A stretch of 64,000 bases of DNA, from positions 62,001 to 126,000 of the forward strand of contig NZ_FNDJ01000032.1 in the NCBI RefSeq assembly GCF_900099965.1, in the 5' to 3' direction. This document shows, piece by piece, positions 7,615 through 15,943 of this stretch. Source of the DNA: Nonomuraea jiangxiensis (GTDB lineage Bacteria; Actinomycetota; Actinomycetes; Streptosporangiales; Streptosporangiaceae). The notes under the pieces are model-generated. The model saw only the letters and a program-made list of their open reading frames with translations, was not told the DNA's origin and made no database searches. Positions within the stretch are counted from its first letter, which is position 1. Each line of letters begins with the position of its first letter. A program made the translations under genes and the position numbers.

Positions 7615-8364
7615 GTGGCAAGGTCGGTGCTGTATCAGCAGGTGGCTTCGGAGTTGCGACGAGCCATCTACTCGGGTGTCCTCGGCCCGGGGGCACAGCT
7701 ACCGACCGAGGCGCAGCTCATGGAAGACCATGGGGTGAGCAGGAACACCGTAAGGCTGGCCCTCGGTGAGCTCGTCAACGAAGGGCTCGTGACGCGCACG
7801 CCGCGGCGCGGCACCGTGGTCAGAGATCGCAGACCGCTGCTGATCTATCCGCAGCGGGAGCTGGAGCCGCAATCCACGGGGCAACTGCGGGAAGCCTTCG
7901 CCTATGCCGTGGCGCAGGAAGGCCGCGAGCCGAGCCAGTACATCGAGGTGCTGACGGTGTCTCCTGTCGAGGAGATCGCCAGCAGGCTGGAGTTGGCGGA
8001 TGGGGAATTGGCGGTGGTGAGACGCCGTCTGCGTTTCGTGGACGGCCAGCCGTACAACACCAACGATTCCTATTTCCCCCGTGACCTGGTTGCGGACTCC
8101 GAGATCGCCAGGCCCGGAGACATCGCGCGTGGGGCGAACCGGGTGCTGGAAGAGCTGGGCCATGCGCAGATACGCGTCGTGGACGACATCTGGGCCCGCA
8201 TGCCCAACCAGGAGGAGGCCGAGCGTCTCCAACTAGAGCTCGGCACGCCAGTCATGGTCTATGTCCGAGTTGGTTACGACGGGGCCGATATGCCAGTGCG
8301 TGTCGCCGTGTCGGTGCTTCCCGCCGACAAACATTTGATCAGATACGAGCTCGATCGCCGCTGA
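7615..8364 (+). CDS. GntR/HutC-type transcriptional regulator with UTRA domain
   Basis: The N-terminal winged helix-turn-helix (about residues 5-70) carries LPTEAQLMEDHGVSRNTVR and ELVNEGLVTRTPRRGTVV. The C-terminal part (about 90-245) is a UTRA ligand-binding domain, with VVRRRLRFVDGQPYN and GTPVMVYVRVGYDGAD. I favour GTG 7615 because GGGG lies six bases upstream; an in-frame GTG at 7609 adds two residues. The likely target is the intergenic space with the small gene on the other strand. The ligand is unknown. Confidence 0.9.
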   Translation: MARSVLYQQVASELRRAIYSGVLGPGAQLPTEAQLMEDHGVSRNTVRLALGELVNEGLVTRTPRRGTVVRDRRPLLIYPQRELEPQSTGQLREAFAYAVAQEGREPSQYIEVLTVSPVEEIASRLELADGELAVVRRRLRFVDGQPYNTNDSYFPRDLVADSEIARPGDIARGANRVLEELGHAQIRVVDDIWARMPNQEEAERLQLELGTPVMVYVRVGYDGADMPVRVAVSVLPADKHLIRYELDRR

Positions 8365-8430
8365 CGGGCTCGGTTGAAGGGGTGATCCCGCCGGCCGGGC
8401 GCAGCGAGAAATAGCCGCCTCGCTGGCCAT

Positions 8431-8451
8431 GGGGAGTCGTGCATACTCCCC
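8431..8451 (+). terminator. Hairpin terminator after the GntR gene
   Basis: GGGGAGT at 8431-8437 and ACTCCCC at 8445-8451 form a perfect 7-bp stem with a 7-nt loop, followed by an A/T-rich stretch. Confidence 0.55.
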
Positions 8452-8565
8452 TAAATCGCCATTTATCCATATATATCGGGTCTATGGCCGAAATTCGCCC
8501 CTGCGCACCATGGCGTCATCACGCTGTGTACAAGCGCGAACACCCAACGCAACGGGAGTCCTCTT

Positions 8566-9168
8566 ATGCACACCACGACACTGCTTCATCCCCTCGCCCT
8601 CCGGCAGGCGGAGCCCACCGACCTTCCCGGCGTCCTCAGGCTGCTCGCCGACACCTCCGAGTGGCTCTATTCGCAGGGGGTCCGTCAGTGGCCCCGCGGT
8701 GGATTCGGTCCTGAGCGGATCGAGCCGCTCATCGAGGAGCGGGTGCTCTACCTGCTCGACGACGAGCTCCGATACCTCGACCCCGACGAGTCGGCTCCGC
8801 CGGTGGCCACCATCGCCCTCGACGACCACGCCGACCCGGAGTTCTGGACCCCTGCCGACCGCCCCTCGTCGGCCCTCTACATCCACAAACTGGCCGTCGC
8901 CCGGCCCTGGGCGGGCAGCGGTCTCGGAGACGCGCTCCTGGACTGGGCCGGGAGCATGGCGTACGCGGCCGGGCTGCCCTGGCTGCGCCTGGACTGCGCC
9001 AAGGACAACCGGCGGCTGCAGGACTACTACCGGAGCCGGGGCTTCAGGCACATCCGCACGGTGGACCTTCCGCACCGCGCGTCGGGCGCCCTCTTCGAGC
9101 GACCGTCGGAAGACGTGTCCACCACGGTCTTCCGTGACCTCACGATCGCCGAACTGATCAGCGCCTGA
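8566..9168 (+). CDS. GNAT family N-acetyltransferase
   Basis: The 200-aa product has the GNAT acetyl-CoA site, LYIHKLAVARPWAGSGLGDALLDWA (core V-x-x-x-x-x-G-x-G), and the C-terminal LRLDCAKDNRRLQDYYRSRGF segment. This identifies an N-acetyltransferase of the tRNA/antibiotic/small-molecule type, with unknown substrate. GGGAG precedes the ATG by about 10 bases. The gene stands alone between the GntR terminator and a repeat array. Confidence 0.88.
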   Translation: MHTTTLLHPLALRQAEPTDLPGVLRLLADTSEWLYSQGVRQWPRGGFGPERIEPLIEERVLYLLDDELRYLDPDESAPPVATIALDDHADPEFWTPADRPSSALYIHKLAVARPWAGSGLGDALLDWAGSMAYAAGLPWLRLDCAKDNRRLQDYYRSRGFRHIRTVDLPHRASGALFERPSEDVSTTVFRDLTIAELISA

Positions 9169-9251
9169 CCCCCACCCGGGCCCGCCCCCCTAACCCCGGG
9201 CCCGCACCCCCCAACCCTCCCAGGCACACCAACCACCACCATGAAGTCCCC

Positions 9252-9413
9252 GAGCCCGCACCCCCCACTCCAGCTCTCTTGAGCCCGCACCCCCCACTCA
9301 GTCCCTGAGCCCGCATCCCCCAAAGCTCGTTTGAGCCCGCATCCCCCACTCCAGCTTTCTGGAGCCCGCACCCCCACTCAGCCCCTGAGCCCGCACCCCC
9401 CACTCGCCGCAGG
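9252..9413. repeat. Tandem array of six 25-29 bp units, each with its own small hairpin
   Basis: Six units start GAGCCCGCAYCCCCCA at 9252, 9281, 9307, 9333, 9362 and 9387. Between consecutive C-rich boxes lies a short hairpin whose sequence changes but whose pairing is kept: CTCCAG/CTTGAG with one mismatch (9268-9283), CTCAG/CTGAG (9297-9309), GCTC/GAGC (9325-9336), CTCCAG/CTGGAG (9349-9364) and CTCAG/CTGAG (9377-9389). It directly follows the GNAT gene. No open frame accounts for it. Confidence 0.8.
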
Positions 9414-9659
9414 GACATGACCTCGGCACCCGACCCGGGCCGGCACCCCCCCATCCCTCCCAGGGCATCGGCCACCCACCCCACGTCCCCGCCCTCGCAC
9501 GGGCATCTGACCTCGCACTCCCGCCTCGTCCAATCGACCACCTATGTCCCCGACTTCTCGTGCGGGCATCGGGCTCTTACTTCCGCCTCGTCGGACGGCT
9601 TTGCCTCCGCTGGGGTTCTGTCGCTGTCGCTTGTGTTGCCTTCGCCCTGCCCTGCCGCC

Positions 9660-10745
9660 GGCCCCGCGCAGGCGTGGCTTTTGCGGGCCGAACTCCTGTG
9701 GGCCGGGCTCTTGCGGGCGGGGCTCCTGTGGGCGGGGCTCTTGCGGGCGGGGCTCCTGTGGGCGGGGCTCCTGCGGGTTGGCGATCAGGGGTGCGGGTCA
9801 CGGGTGGGGCGCCGTCCGCATTGCGCCGGGCCCCACCGCACACCTCCTCGCCGACGCGGCGCGCCAGGGGAGGGCCGGGGGCCGGGGGCTCGTAGGGGGT
9901 CAGGCTGCGCCGGCGCAGCACCTGGCCCGCCCGACCCCCTGCGAGGGGACGCGTCGGGGGGTCTCGCGCCAGAGGGCCTGTGCCGGGGGAAGACGCGCGT
10001 GCACTGCGCCATGGGGGCTGCGCCAGGAGGTCCGCGCCAGGCAGACCCGCGCCAGGCAGACCCGCGCCGGGGGGACTCGCGCCGGGGGGACCCGCGTCAG
10101 GCAGACCCGCGCCAAAGAGGCCCCGCGCCAGGGAGGACTGTGCCGGCGGAGGAGGGCCCTGCACTAGGAGCTCCCCCAGGAGGCCTGCACCAGAAGCCCT
10201 TGCCAGGGAGGTCTCGCGCCAGAAGTCCCGCGCCAGAAGTCCCGCGCCAGAAGTCCCGCGCCAGAAGTCCCGCGCCAGAAGTCCCGCGTCAGGGGCCCGG
10301 CGCCAGGCAGACCCGCACCAGGGGCCCGCGCCAGAGAGGCTCCGCGTCAGGAGCCCCGTTTCAGGAGGCTCTGCGTCAGGAGTCCGGCGCCAGGCAGACC
10401 CGCTAGGCAGACCCGCGCTAGGCAGACCTGCGCCGGGGAGACCCGCGTCAGGCAGACCCGCGCCAGGGAGATCCGCGCCAGGGAGATCCGCGCCAAGGAG
10501 GTCCGCGCCAAGGAGGTCCGCGCCAAAGAGGTCCCGGGCCAGGGAGGACTGTGCCGGTGGAGGGCACGCGAGGGCCCTGCACCGGGAGCTCCCCCAGGAG
10601 GCCTGTGCCAGGAGCCCCTGCCAGGGAGGTCTCGCGCCAGAAGTCCCGTCAGGAATCCGGCGCCAGGCAGACCCCACCGGGGCCCCGCGCCAGGGGGGTT
10701 CCGCGTCAGGAGTTCCGCGCGAGGCAGACCCGCGCCAGGGAGGGT
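9660..10745. repeat. Long field of imperfect 15-bp repeats
   Basis: Most of this 1.1-kb stretch is built from 15-mers related to CGCGCCAGGCAGACC, CGCGCCAGAAGTCC and CGCGCCAGGGAGAT, plus a 30-bp version at 9700-9780. Both strands stay open for hundreds of codons. On the minus strand (frame 9577-10998) the units read ADLLG, ADLPG, AGLPG, the A(D/N)LxG shape of pentapeptide-repeat proteins. On the plus strand the left part reads AGLLR and AGLLW. Pro/Arg-rich filler dominates the rest, and no start with a ribosome site is convincing. I treat it as a minisatellite, possibly a decayed or rapidly evolving pentapeptide-repeat gene. Confidence 0.75.
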
Positions 10746-11021
10746 CCTTCCCGGGATGGGGCGTTGGGTGGGCCTCAGGGGTGTCCTCAGGGGTTTGTGG
10801 CGGGGTGCGAGGGCCCCGTGGGCTCGCTGGCTCTGTGCTTGCGTCTGGGCGGCTCTCGGGCGTTCCGAGGGGGCTTGTGGCGGGGGTGGTCGAGGGGGTG
10901 TGTACGGATCGGTGGGGGGTGGGGAGTGCGGTGGGGAGGGCGGGTGGGGGTGGGGTGAGCTGGGAGGTTGGTGGGGTGGGGGAGGTTTTTGCCATCACCG
11001 ACAGAATGGGTCAGAGCACCA

Positions 11022-11036
11022 TATAACCTCTCCTGC
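11022..11036 (+). promoter_or_regulatory. -10 element of a probably leaderless cutC transcript
   Basis: TATAAC at 11022-11027 ends nine bases before the ATG of cutC. There is no purine-rich ribosome site in between, so transcription probably starts at or next to the start codon. Confidence 0.4.
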
Positions 11037-11717
11037 ATGACCGGATCCCTGCTCGAGGTGATCGCGCTGAACGTGCGCGACGCCGTGGCCGCTGAACAGG
11101 GCGGAGCCGACCGGCTGGAGGTTGTCGCCGACATGGCGGCCGACGGGCTGACCCCGTCACCGGAGACCGTTGCCGCGATCTCCGCGGAGTGCCCCCTGCC
11201 CCAAATGGTGATGCTCCGCTGCGACGCCAACTTCATTGCCGACGCCGACGTCCTGGACCGGTTGCGACGCGACGCCAAGGCGCTGGCGCAGGCGGGGGCG
11301 GCCGGGTTCGTGTTCGGGTTCCTGGACGGCCAGGGCGTCGTCGACCTCGCGGCCACCGAGGCGCTCATTCACGCCGTCTCCCCGCTCCCATGGACGTTCC
11401 ACCGGGCCGTCGACCACGCCGCCGACGTACAGGCGTCCTGGCGGGCCGTGCGCCTGCTGCCCAACCTCGCCACCGTGCTCACCTCAGGCTCGCCCGCCGG
11501 CGTGGGCCAGGGCCTGCCGGTGCTGAAGACGCGCGCCGCGGCGGGGGACGGCTCCATCATCCTGGCCGGTGGCGGCCTACGGCCCGGGCACGTGCCCGCC
11601 CTGCTCGATTACGGCATCCGCGCCTTTCACGTGGGATCCGCCGTCCGGGCGAGCTGGTCGGACCCGGTCGAATGGCGGCTCGTCCGGCAGTGGCGGGCCC
11701 TGGTGGAGCGCGACTGA
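11037..11717 (+). CDS. cutC: CutC family protein
   Basis: The 226-aa TIM-barrel protein has CutC features: LEVIALNVRDAVAAEQGGADRLEVVADMAADGLTP at the N-terminus, FHRAVDHAAD in the middle and ILAGGGLRPGHVPALL near the C-terminus. CutC was named for copper homeostasis, but its enzymatic role is not settled. The frame extends upstream into the repeat field; ATG 11037 matches the family N-terminus. A hairpin terminator follows. Confidence 0.9.
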   Translation: MTGSLLEVIALNVRDAVAAEQGGADRLEVVADMAADGLTPSPETVAAISAECPLPQMVMLRCDANFIADADVLDRLRRDAKALAQAGAAGFVFGFLDGQGVVDLAATEALIHAVSPLPWTFHRAVDHAADVQASWRAVRLLPNLATVLTSGSPAGVGQGLPVLKTRAAAGDGSIILAGGGLRPGHVPALLDYGIRAFHVGSAVRASWSDPVEWRLVRQWRALVERD

Positions 11718-11724
11718 AGCCGTG

Positions 11725-11747
11725 GTCCGGCCGGGCGGGGGCCGGAC
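11725..11747. terminator. Terminator between converging cutC and DUF6986 genes
   Basis: GTCCGGCC at 11725-11732 and GGCCGGAC at 11740-11747 form a perfect 8-bp stem with a 7-nt loop. Confidence 0.6.
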
Positions 11748-11782
11748 GGCGGAGGAGAGCGGCGCAGAGCAGCAGGGCGGGT

Positions 11783-12931
11783 TCAGGGGAGGGCGGCGTC
11801 GGCTCGGCGTAGTGCCGCCGCGAGGGTGCGGATCGTGGCGGGCTCGTCCATGATCCCGCCCTCGGCCGCCCGCCGCTCCTCCCAGGCCCGCACCCGCTCC
11901 CGGTAGGCGCCGTAGCGGGCCAGGTGGAAGGCGTAGACGGTGGCGAACCTGCTCACCAGATGCGCCGGATGCATGTCCCAGCCCTGGTAGAACCCGTGCG
12001 CGAGCGAGTGCCGGACCAGCTCGGCGTGCCGCCGCCACAAAGCGTGCACATCCCGTACGGACTCCGAGGCGGGCGCGGCGGCCAGCGACCCGTCCGACAG
12101 CTCCACCCCCGTGCCCGCGAACGCCGTCTGCATCACGTGCCGGGCGTGATCGCAGGCCGGATGGTCGAGCCGCTGCTCGTGCGGCGGCAGCCCGATCGCG
12201 GCCGTGTAGTCGAACACCCCGAAGTGCGCCGCCGCCAGCCGGCCGCCCAGCGCCTCCGGCAGCTCGCCGCGCAGGAACGCCAGCGTCTGCGGCGCCTCCA
12301 CCTGCATCTCGAAGCGCAGCCTGGGCACCCCGAGGGCCGCCTCCAGCCGCTCCAGCACGCCCACGAACTGCCCCAGGTACGCCTCCATGAGCACTTTCGG
12401 AAAGGTCACCGTGAATCCGCCGGGCAACTCCCCGGCCCGCTCCACCACCCCGGCGACGAACCCCTCCAGCGTGCGCACCGCCCGCTCCGGATCCCCGTCG
12501 GCGAACGACTTCACCCGTGGCCCCCACCGCCGCGGCAACGCCCCCGCCGCGTGCAGGGCGGCCACCGCCTCGGCCGCCCGCGCCACGTGCCCGTCCTCCT
12601 CGGAGTCGGGCCGTACGCCGTAGCCGTCCTCGAAGTCGATCCGCAGGTCCTCGATCGGCTCGGCCGACAGCTTGCGCAGCACCCGCTCGTGCACGGCGGC
12701 GGCCAGCCCCTCGTCCGCCCCGAACACCTCACCCACCTCGTAGGGCCCGGCCAGGTGCGCCTTGACCAGGGACAAGGCCTGTTCGCCCCACTCGGCGACG
12801 GTCCCCGCCGAAAATCGGTCGGCGGGGACGTACACGGTGTGCACCGGCTGCCAGCCGGGCTCGGCCGCGGGGAAGCGGGCCAGCTGGGCCCGGTGGACCT
12901 CCTCGAAGCCCTCAGGACGGACGGCACGCAC
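11783..12931 (-). CDS. DUF6986-type aldolase/citrate lyase-like protein
   Basis: The 382-aa product belongs to the HpcH/HpaI-CitE TIM-barrel superfamily. Recognisable pieces are LRIDFEDGYGVR, FEMQVEAPQTL, HFGVFDYTAAIGLPP and GFYQGWDMHPAHLVSRFATVYAFH. The acidic FEDG and the E in QVEAP fit the metal site of that superfamily. Substrate is not known; malyl-CoA-like or glyoxylate-derived substrates are plausible. The GTG start at 12931 overlaps the upstream ferredoxin reductase gene by 20 bp, so the two are coupled. Confidence 0.75.
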   Translation of the reverse strand: MRAVRPEGFEEVHRAQLARFPAAEPGWQPVHTVYVPADRFSAGTVAEWGEQALSLVKAHLAGPYEVGEVFGADEGLAAAVHERVLRKLSAEPIEDLRIDFEDGYGVRPDSEEDGHVARAAEAVAALHAAGALPRRWGPRVKSFADGDPERAVRTLEGFVAGVVERAGELPGGFTVTFPKVLMEAYLGQFVGVLERLEAALGVPRLRFEMQVEAPQTLAFLRGELPEALGGRLAAAHFGVFDYTAAIGLPPHEQRLDHPACDHARHVMQTAFAGTGVELSDGSLAAAPASESVRDVHALWRRHAELVRHSLAHGFYQGWDMHPAHLVSRFATVYAFHLARYGAYRERVRAWEERRAAEGGIMDEPATIRTLAAALRRADAALP

Positions 12932-14216
12932 GGAGCATGGCCTCCAGCCCGACGATCTTGACGCGCTCGCCCCGGCCCAGCGTCCTGGCCAGGTCGGCCT
13001 CGGCGGTCTCGATCGCCAGCCAGTCGTCGTAGGTCACGGGCCGCACGCCACGCTCGGCCAGCAGCGCGTCGATGGACCCCCGGGGCGTCTCCTCGCGGTC
13101 GGCGAGGTCGGCGAGCAGGGTCCGGACGGTCTCGGCGGCGTCGGACTTGTTGGTGCCGATCACCCCGGTCGGCCCGCGCTTGAGCCAGCCCGCCACGTAT
13201 TCGCGGTCCCGCACCCGTCCGGCCTCGTTCGGCACGGTCATGGTCCGCTCCGAGAACGGCACCCCGGGCAGCGGGACGCTCTGGTAGCCGACCGAGCGCA
13301 GCACCATGCCGACCGGCAGCGTCTCGAACTCGCCGGTCCCCACCACGCGGCCCTCCTCCGACAGGCGGGTGCGTTCGAGCCGCAGGCCCTCGACCCGCTC
13401 GGAGCCGAGGATCTCCACGGGCCGCAGCCAGAACCGCACGTCGAGGCGGCGCGGCCGGCCGACCGGCTCGCGGGTGGACCACGACTGCAGGACCTTGATG
13501 TTGCCCTGGATCTGGCGCGGGAAGTCGCCGCCCAGCACGACGGCCTCCTCGGGGCGCACGCAGACGTCGGCGTTGGCCAGCTCGCCGAGCTCGCGCAGCT
13601 CCTTCAGGGTGAACTTGGCGTGCTCAGGCCCCCGCCGGCCGACCATGTGGATGGCCTTGACCTGGCTCTCTTCGAGGCGTTCGAGCACGTCGTGGGGCAC
13701 GTCGGTGGCGCGCAGCTCGTCGGAGGTCTTGGCAAGCACGCGTACGACGTCCACGGCGACGTTGCCCACGCCGATCACCGCGACCTCGGAGGAGTCGAGC
13801 GTGAACCGGCCGGGGTCGACGTCGGGATGCCCGCAGTACCAGTTGACGAAGTCGGTCGCGGCCACGCTGCCCGGCAGGTCCTCGCCCGGGATGCCGAGCT
13901 TCCTGTCCACCATGGCACCCGTGCAGTAGACCACCGCGTCGTAGGCGCCGAGCAGGTCCTCGACGGACACGTGGGTGCCCAGCGTGACACCGCCCAGGAA
14001 GCGCACCTGGGGCAGCTCCAGCACCCTGCGCAGGTAGTTGGCGATCGACTTGATCGAGGTGTGGTCGGGCGCGACGCCGTACCTGACCAGCCCGTACGGG
14101 GTGGGCAGGCGTTCGAGGACGTCGACCTCGACCGGCCCGGCCGACTGCTTGACCAACGCCTCGGCCGTGTAAATCCCGGCGGGGCCCGACCCGATGACCG
14201 CCACGTGCAACGTCAC
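12912..14216 (-). CDS. fprA: FprA-type ferredoxin/adrenodoxin--NADP+ reductase
   Basis: This 434-aa flavoenzyme moves electrons between NADPH and ferredoxin, often to serve cytochromes P450. It shows the FAD motif VIGSGPAGIYTAEAL at the N-terminus, PYGLVRYGVAPDH, the NADPH-binding VIGVGNVAVDVVR and the C-terminal GWLKRGPTGVIGTNK typical of adrenodoxin-reductase-like proteins. GTG 14216 is preferred because AGGAGG lies six bases upstream. No ferredoxin or P450 gene is adjacent. Confidence 0.88.
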   Translation of the reverse strand: MTLHVAVIGSGPAGIYTAEALVKQSAGPVEVDVLERLPTPYGLVRYGVAPDHTSIKSIANYLRRVLELPQVRFLGGVTLGTHVSVEDLLGAYDAVVYCTGAMVDRKLGIPGEDLPGSVAATDFVNWYCGHPDVDPGRFTLDSSEVAVIGVGNVAVDVVRVLAKTSDELRATDVPHDVLERLEESQVKAIHMVGRRGPEHAKFTLKELRELGELANADVCVRPEEAVVLGGDFPRQIQGNIKVLQSWSTREPVGRPRRLDVRFWLRPVEILGSERVEGLRLERTRLSEEGRVVGTGEFETLPVGMVLRSVGYQSVPLPGVPFSERTMTVPNEAGRVRDREYVAGWLKRGPTGVIGTNKSDAAETVRTLLADLADREETPRGSIDALLAERGVRPVTYDDWLAIETAEADLARTLGRGERVKIVGLEAMLRACRPS

Positions 14217-14391
14217 GCTGCCTCCTAAGACCCGGCTACACACGTCCCACTAGATGTAACCGGTCAGTGTGATCGATGTATCCCCGATCCCCGGTGCGGA
14301 TGAACCCGTCTCGCGCGATGACCACATGATCGGGACTCCCTGCCAACGTAGCGGCTCATCACCGCGACTGAGCGCAGCACGCCGTACCCGA

Positions 14392-15939
14392 CTACCCGTC
14401 CGGCATCGCCCGTGAATCGCGCCGCAGGGCGAGTTTGTCCACTTTGCCGTTGACGTTCGTGGGCAGGGCGTCGACCACGACGACCCGTTTCGGGACCTTG
14501 TAGTTGGAGATCTCGGCCCGCGCCCACGCGAGCAGGGCTTCGGGGTCGAGGGCAACCCCCGGCCGGGGGACGACGAACGCGACGCCCGCCTCGCCCGTGA
14601 CCGGGTCCGGCACGCCGATGACCGCGACCTGGGCCGGCGAGCCCTCCATCAGCAGCAGCGACTCGACCTCGGCGGGGGAGACGTTGAAGCCGTTGACGGT
14701 GTAGAGGTCCTTCTTGCGGTCCACGATGGCGAGGTTCCCCGACCCGTCCAGCACGCCGACGTCGCCCGTGTGCAGCCAGCCCGCCGCGTCGATGACCTCG
14801 GCCGTCCGCTCAGGATCGTCCCAGTAGCCGCGCATCACGCCGTAGCCGCGCTGCAGGATCTCGCCGCGCGCCCCGGGCGGGACGGGCCGCCCGTCGTCGC
14901 CGACGATCATGACCTCGATGCCGGGCACGGGCCTGCCGGTGGTGTTCGCGATCACGGCCACGGGGTCGCCGGCCCTGGTCATGGAGACGACCGTGCCCTC
15001 CATCAGCCCGTACGCGTTGATCACCCGTTCCAGGCCGACCCGCTCGACCAGCCGGGTGATCAGGGCGGCCGGTACGGCGGCGGCCCCGCAGATGGCCACC
15101 CGCAGCGACGAGACGTCCCAGGAGGCGCGGTCCAGCTCGTCCAGGATCCGGTGGAACAGGGTGGGCGGCCCGGCCAGGATCGTGATCCGCTCCGACGCGA
15201 TCAGCGACATCAGGGCGTCCGGGGTGAAGAGGGGGGTCGGCACCATGGTGGCCCGGCGCAGCACGCAGGCGATGAGCCCGGCGTTCAGCCCGAAACCATG
15301 GCTGAACGGGGCGATCACCGGATAGCGGTCGTGCTCGTCGAGGGTGACGATCTCCGACCAGTCCCAGTAGCCGCGCAGGATCTGGGCGTGGTCCAGCATG
15401 ACGCCCTTGGGCGTGCCGGTGGTGCCCGACGTGGACATGATCTCGCACAGGTTCGGCGGGCGGACGGCCAGCGCCCGGTCCTCGACCTCGCTCAGGGGGA
15501 TGCGGGTGCCGGAGCCGCGTAATCCGGAGTCGGGGCGGACGACGTGCCGCAGGCCCGGCAGCCGGGGCAGCCGGTCGGCGAGCGGGGTCTCCGCCGGGCC
15601 CGCCCCGGTGATCAGCACCTCCACGCCCGTCCTGGTGATCAGCTCGGCCGCCTCGATGCCCTTGTAACGCGAGGAGAGCGGCACGATCACCGCGCCCGCG
15701 TCCCAGATCCCGAACGCGTGCAGCACCCAGTACGCCGAGTTCAGCCCCCACATCGCCACCCGGTCACCGGGGCCGACGCCCAGCGCGAGGAGGCCGCGGG
15801 CGATCTCGGCGGCGGCGGCCCGCAGCTCGGACATGGTCACCGTCGTGCCGCGGTCGGCGACCACGACGGCGTCGGGGTACCGCTCCGCCTGGTGGCGCAG
15901 CATGCGGGGGAGCGTCCCCCAGTCCGGCATCGACGCCAT
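14392..15939 (-). CDS. AMP-forming acyl-CoA ligase (FadD-type)
   Basis: The 515-aa ANL enzyme activates a carboxylic acid to its CoA thioester through an acyl-adenylate. Motifs include the P-loop STSGTTGTPKGVMLDH, the YGLMEGT region, GWLHTGDVG, DRKKDLYTVNGFNVSPAEVE and the C-terminal Lys in NVNGKVDKLAL. GTGAG precedes the ATG at 15939, four bases after the stop of the PaaK-like gene, so this is the last gene of the LLM-PaaK-FadD operon. It resembles FadD3-like ligases used on ring-derived acids, but the substrate is not determined. Confidence 0.92.
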   Translation of the reverse strand: MASMPDWGTLPRMLRHQAERYPDAVVVADRGTTVTMSELRAAAAEIARGLLALGVGPGDRVAMWGLNSAYWVLHAFGIWDAGAVIVPLSSRYKGIEAAELITRTGVEVLITGAGPAETPLADRLPRLPGLRHVVRPDSGLRGSGTRIPLSEVEDRALAVRPPNLCEIMSTSGTTGTPKGVMLDHAQILRGYWDWSEIVTLDEHDRYPVIAPFSHGFGLNAGLIACVLRRATMVPTPLFTPDALMSLIASERITILAGPPTLFHRILDELDRASWDVSSLRVAICGAAAVPAALITRLVERVGLERVINAYGLMEGTVVSMTRAGDPVAVIANTTGRPVPGIEVMIVGDDGRPVPPGARGEILQRGYGVMRGYWDDPERTAEVIDAAGWLHTGDVGVLDGSGNLAIVDRKKDLYTVNGFNVSPAEVESLLLMEGSPAQVAVIGVPDPVTGEAGVAFVVPRPGVALDPEALLAWARAEISNYKVPKRVVVVDALPTNVNGKVDKLALRRDSRAMPDG

Positions 15940-15943
15940 CGTC

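Noticed and set aside
9577..10998. A 473-codon minus-strand gene over the 15-bp repeat field
   Set aside because: No ribosome site, several other frames equally open, mostly Pro/Arg filler. Kept as a repeat, with the pentapeptide resemblance noted.
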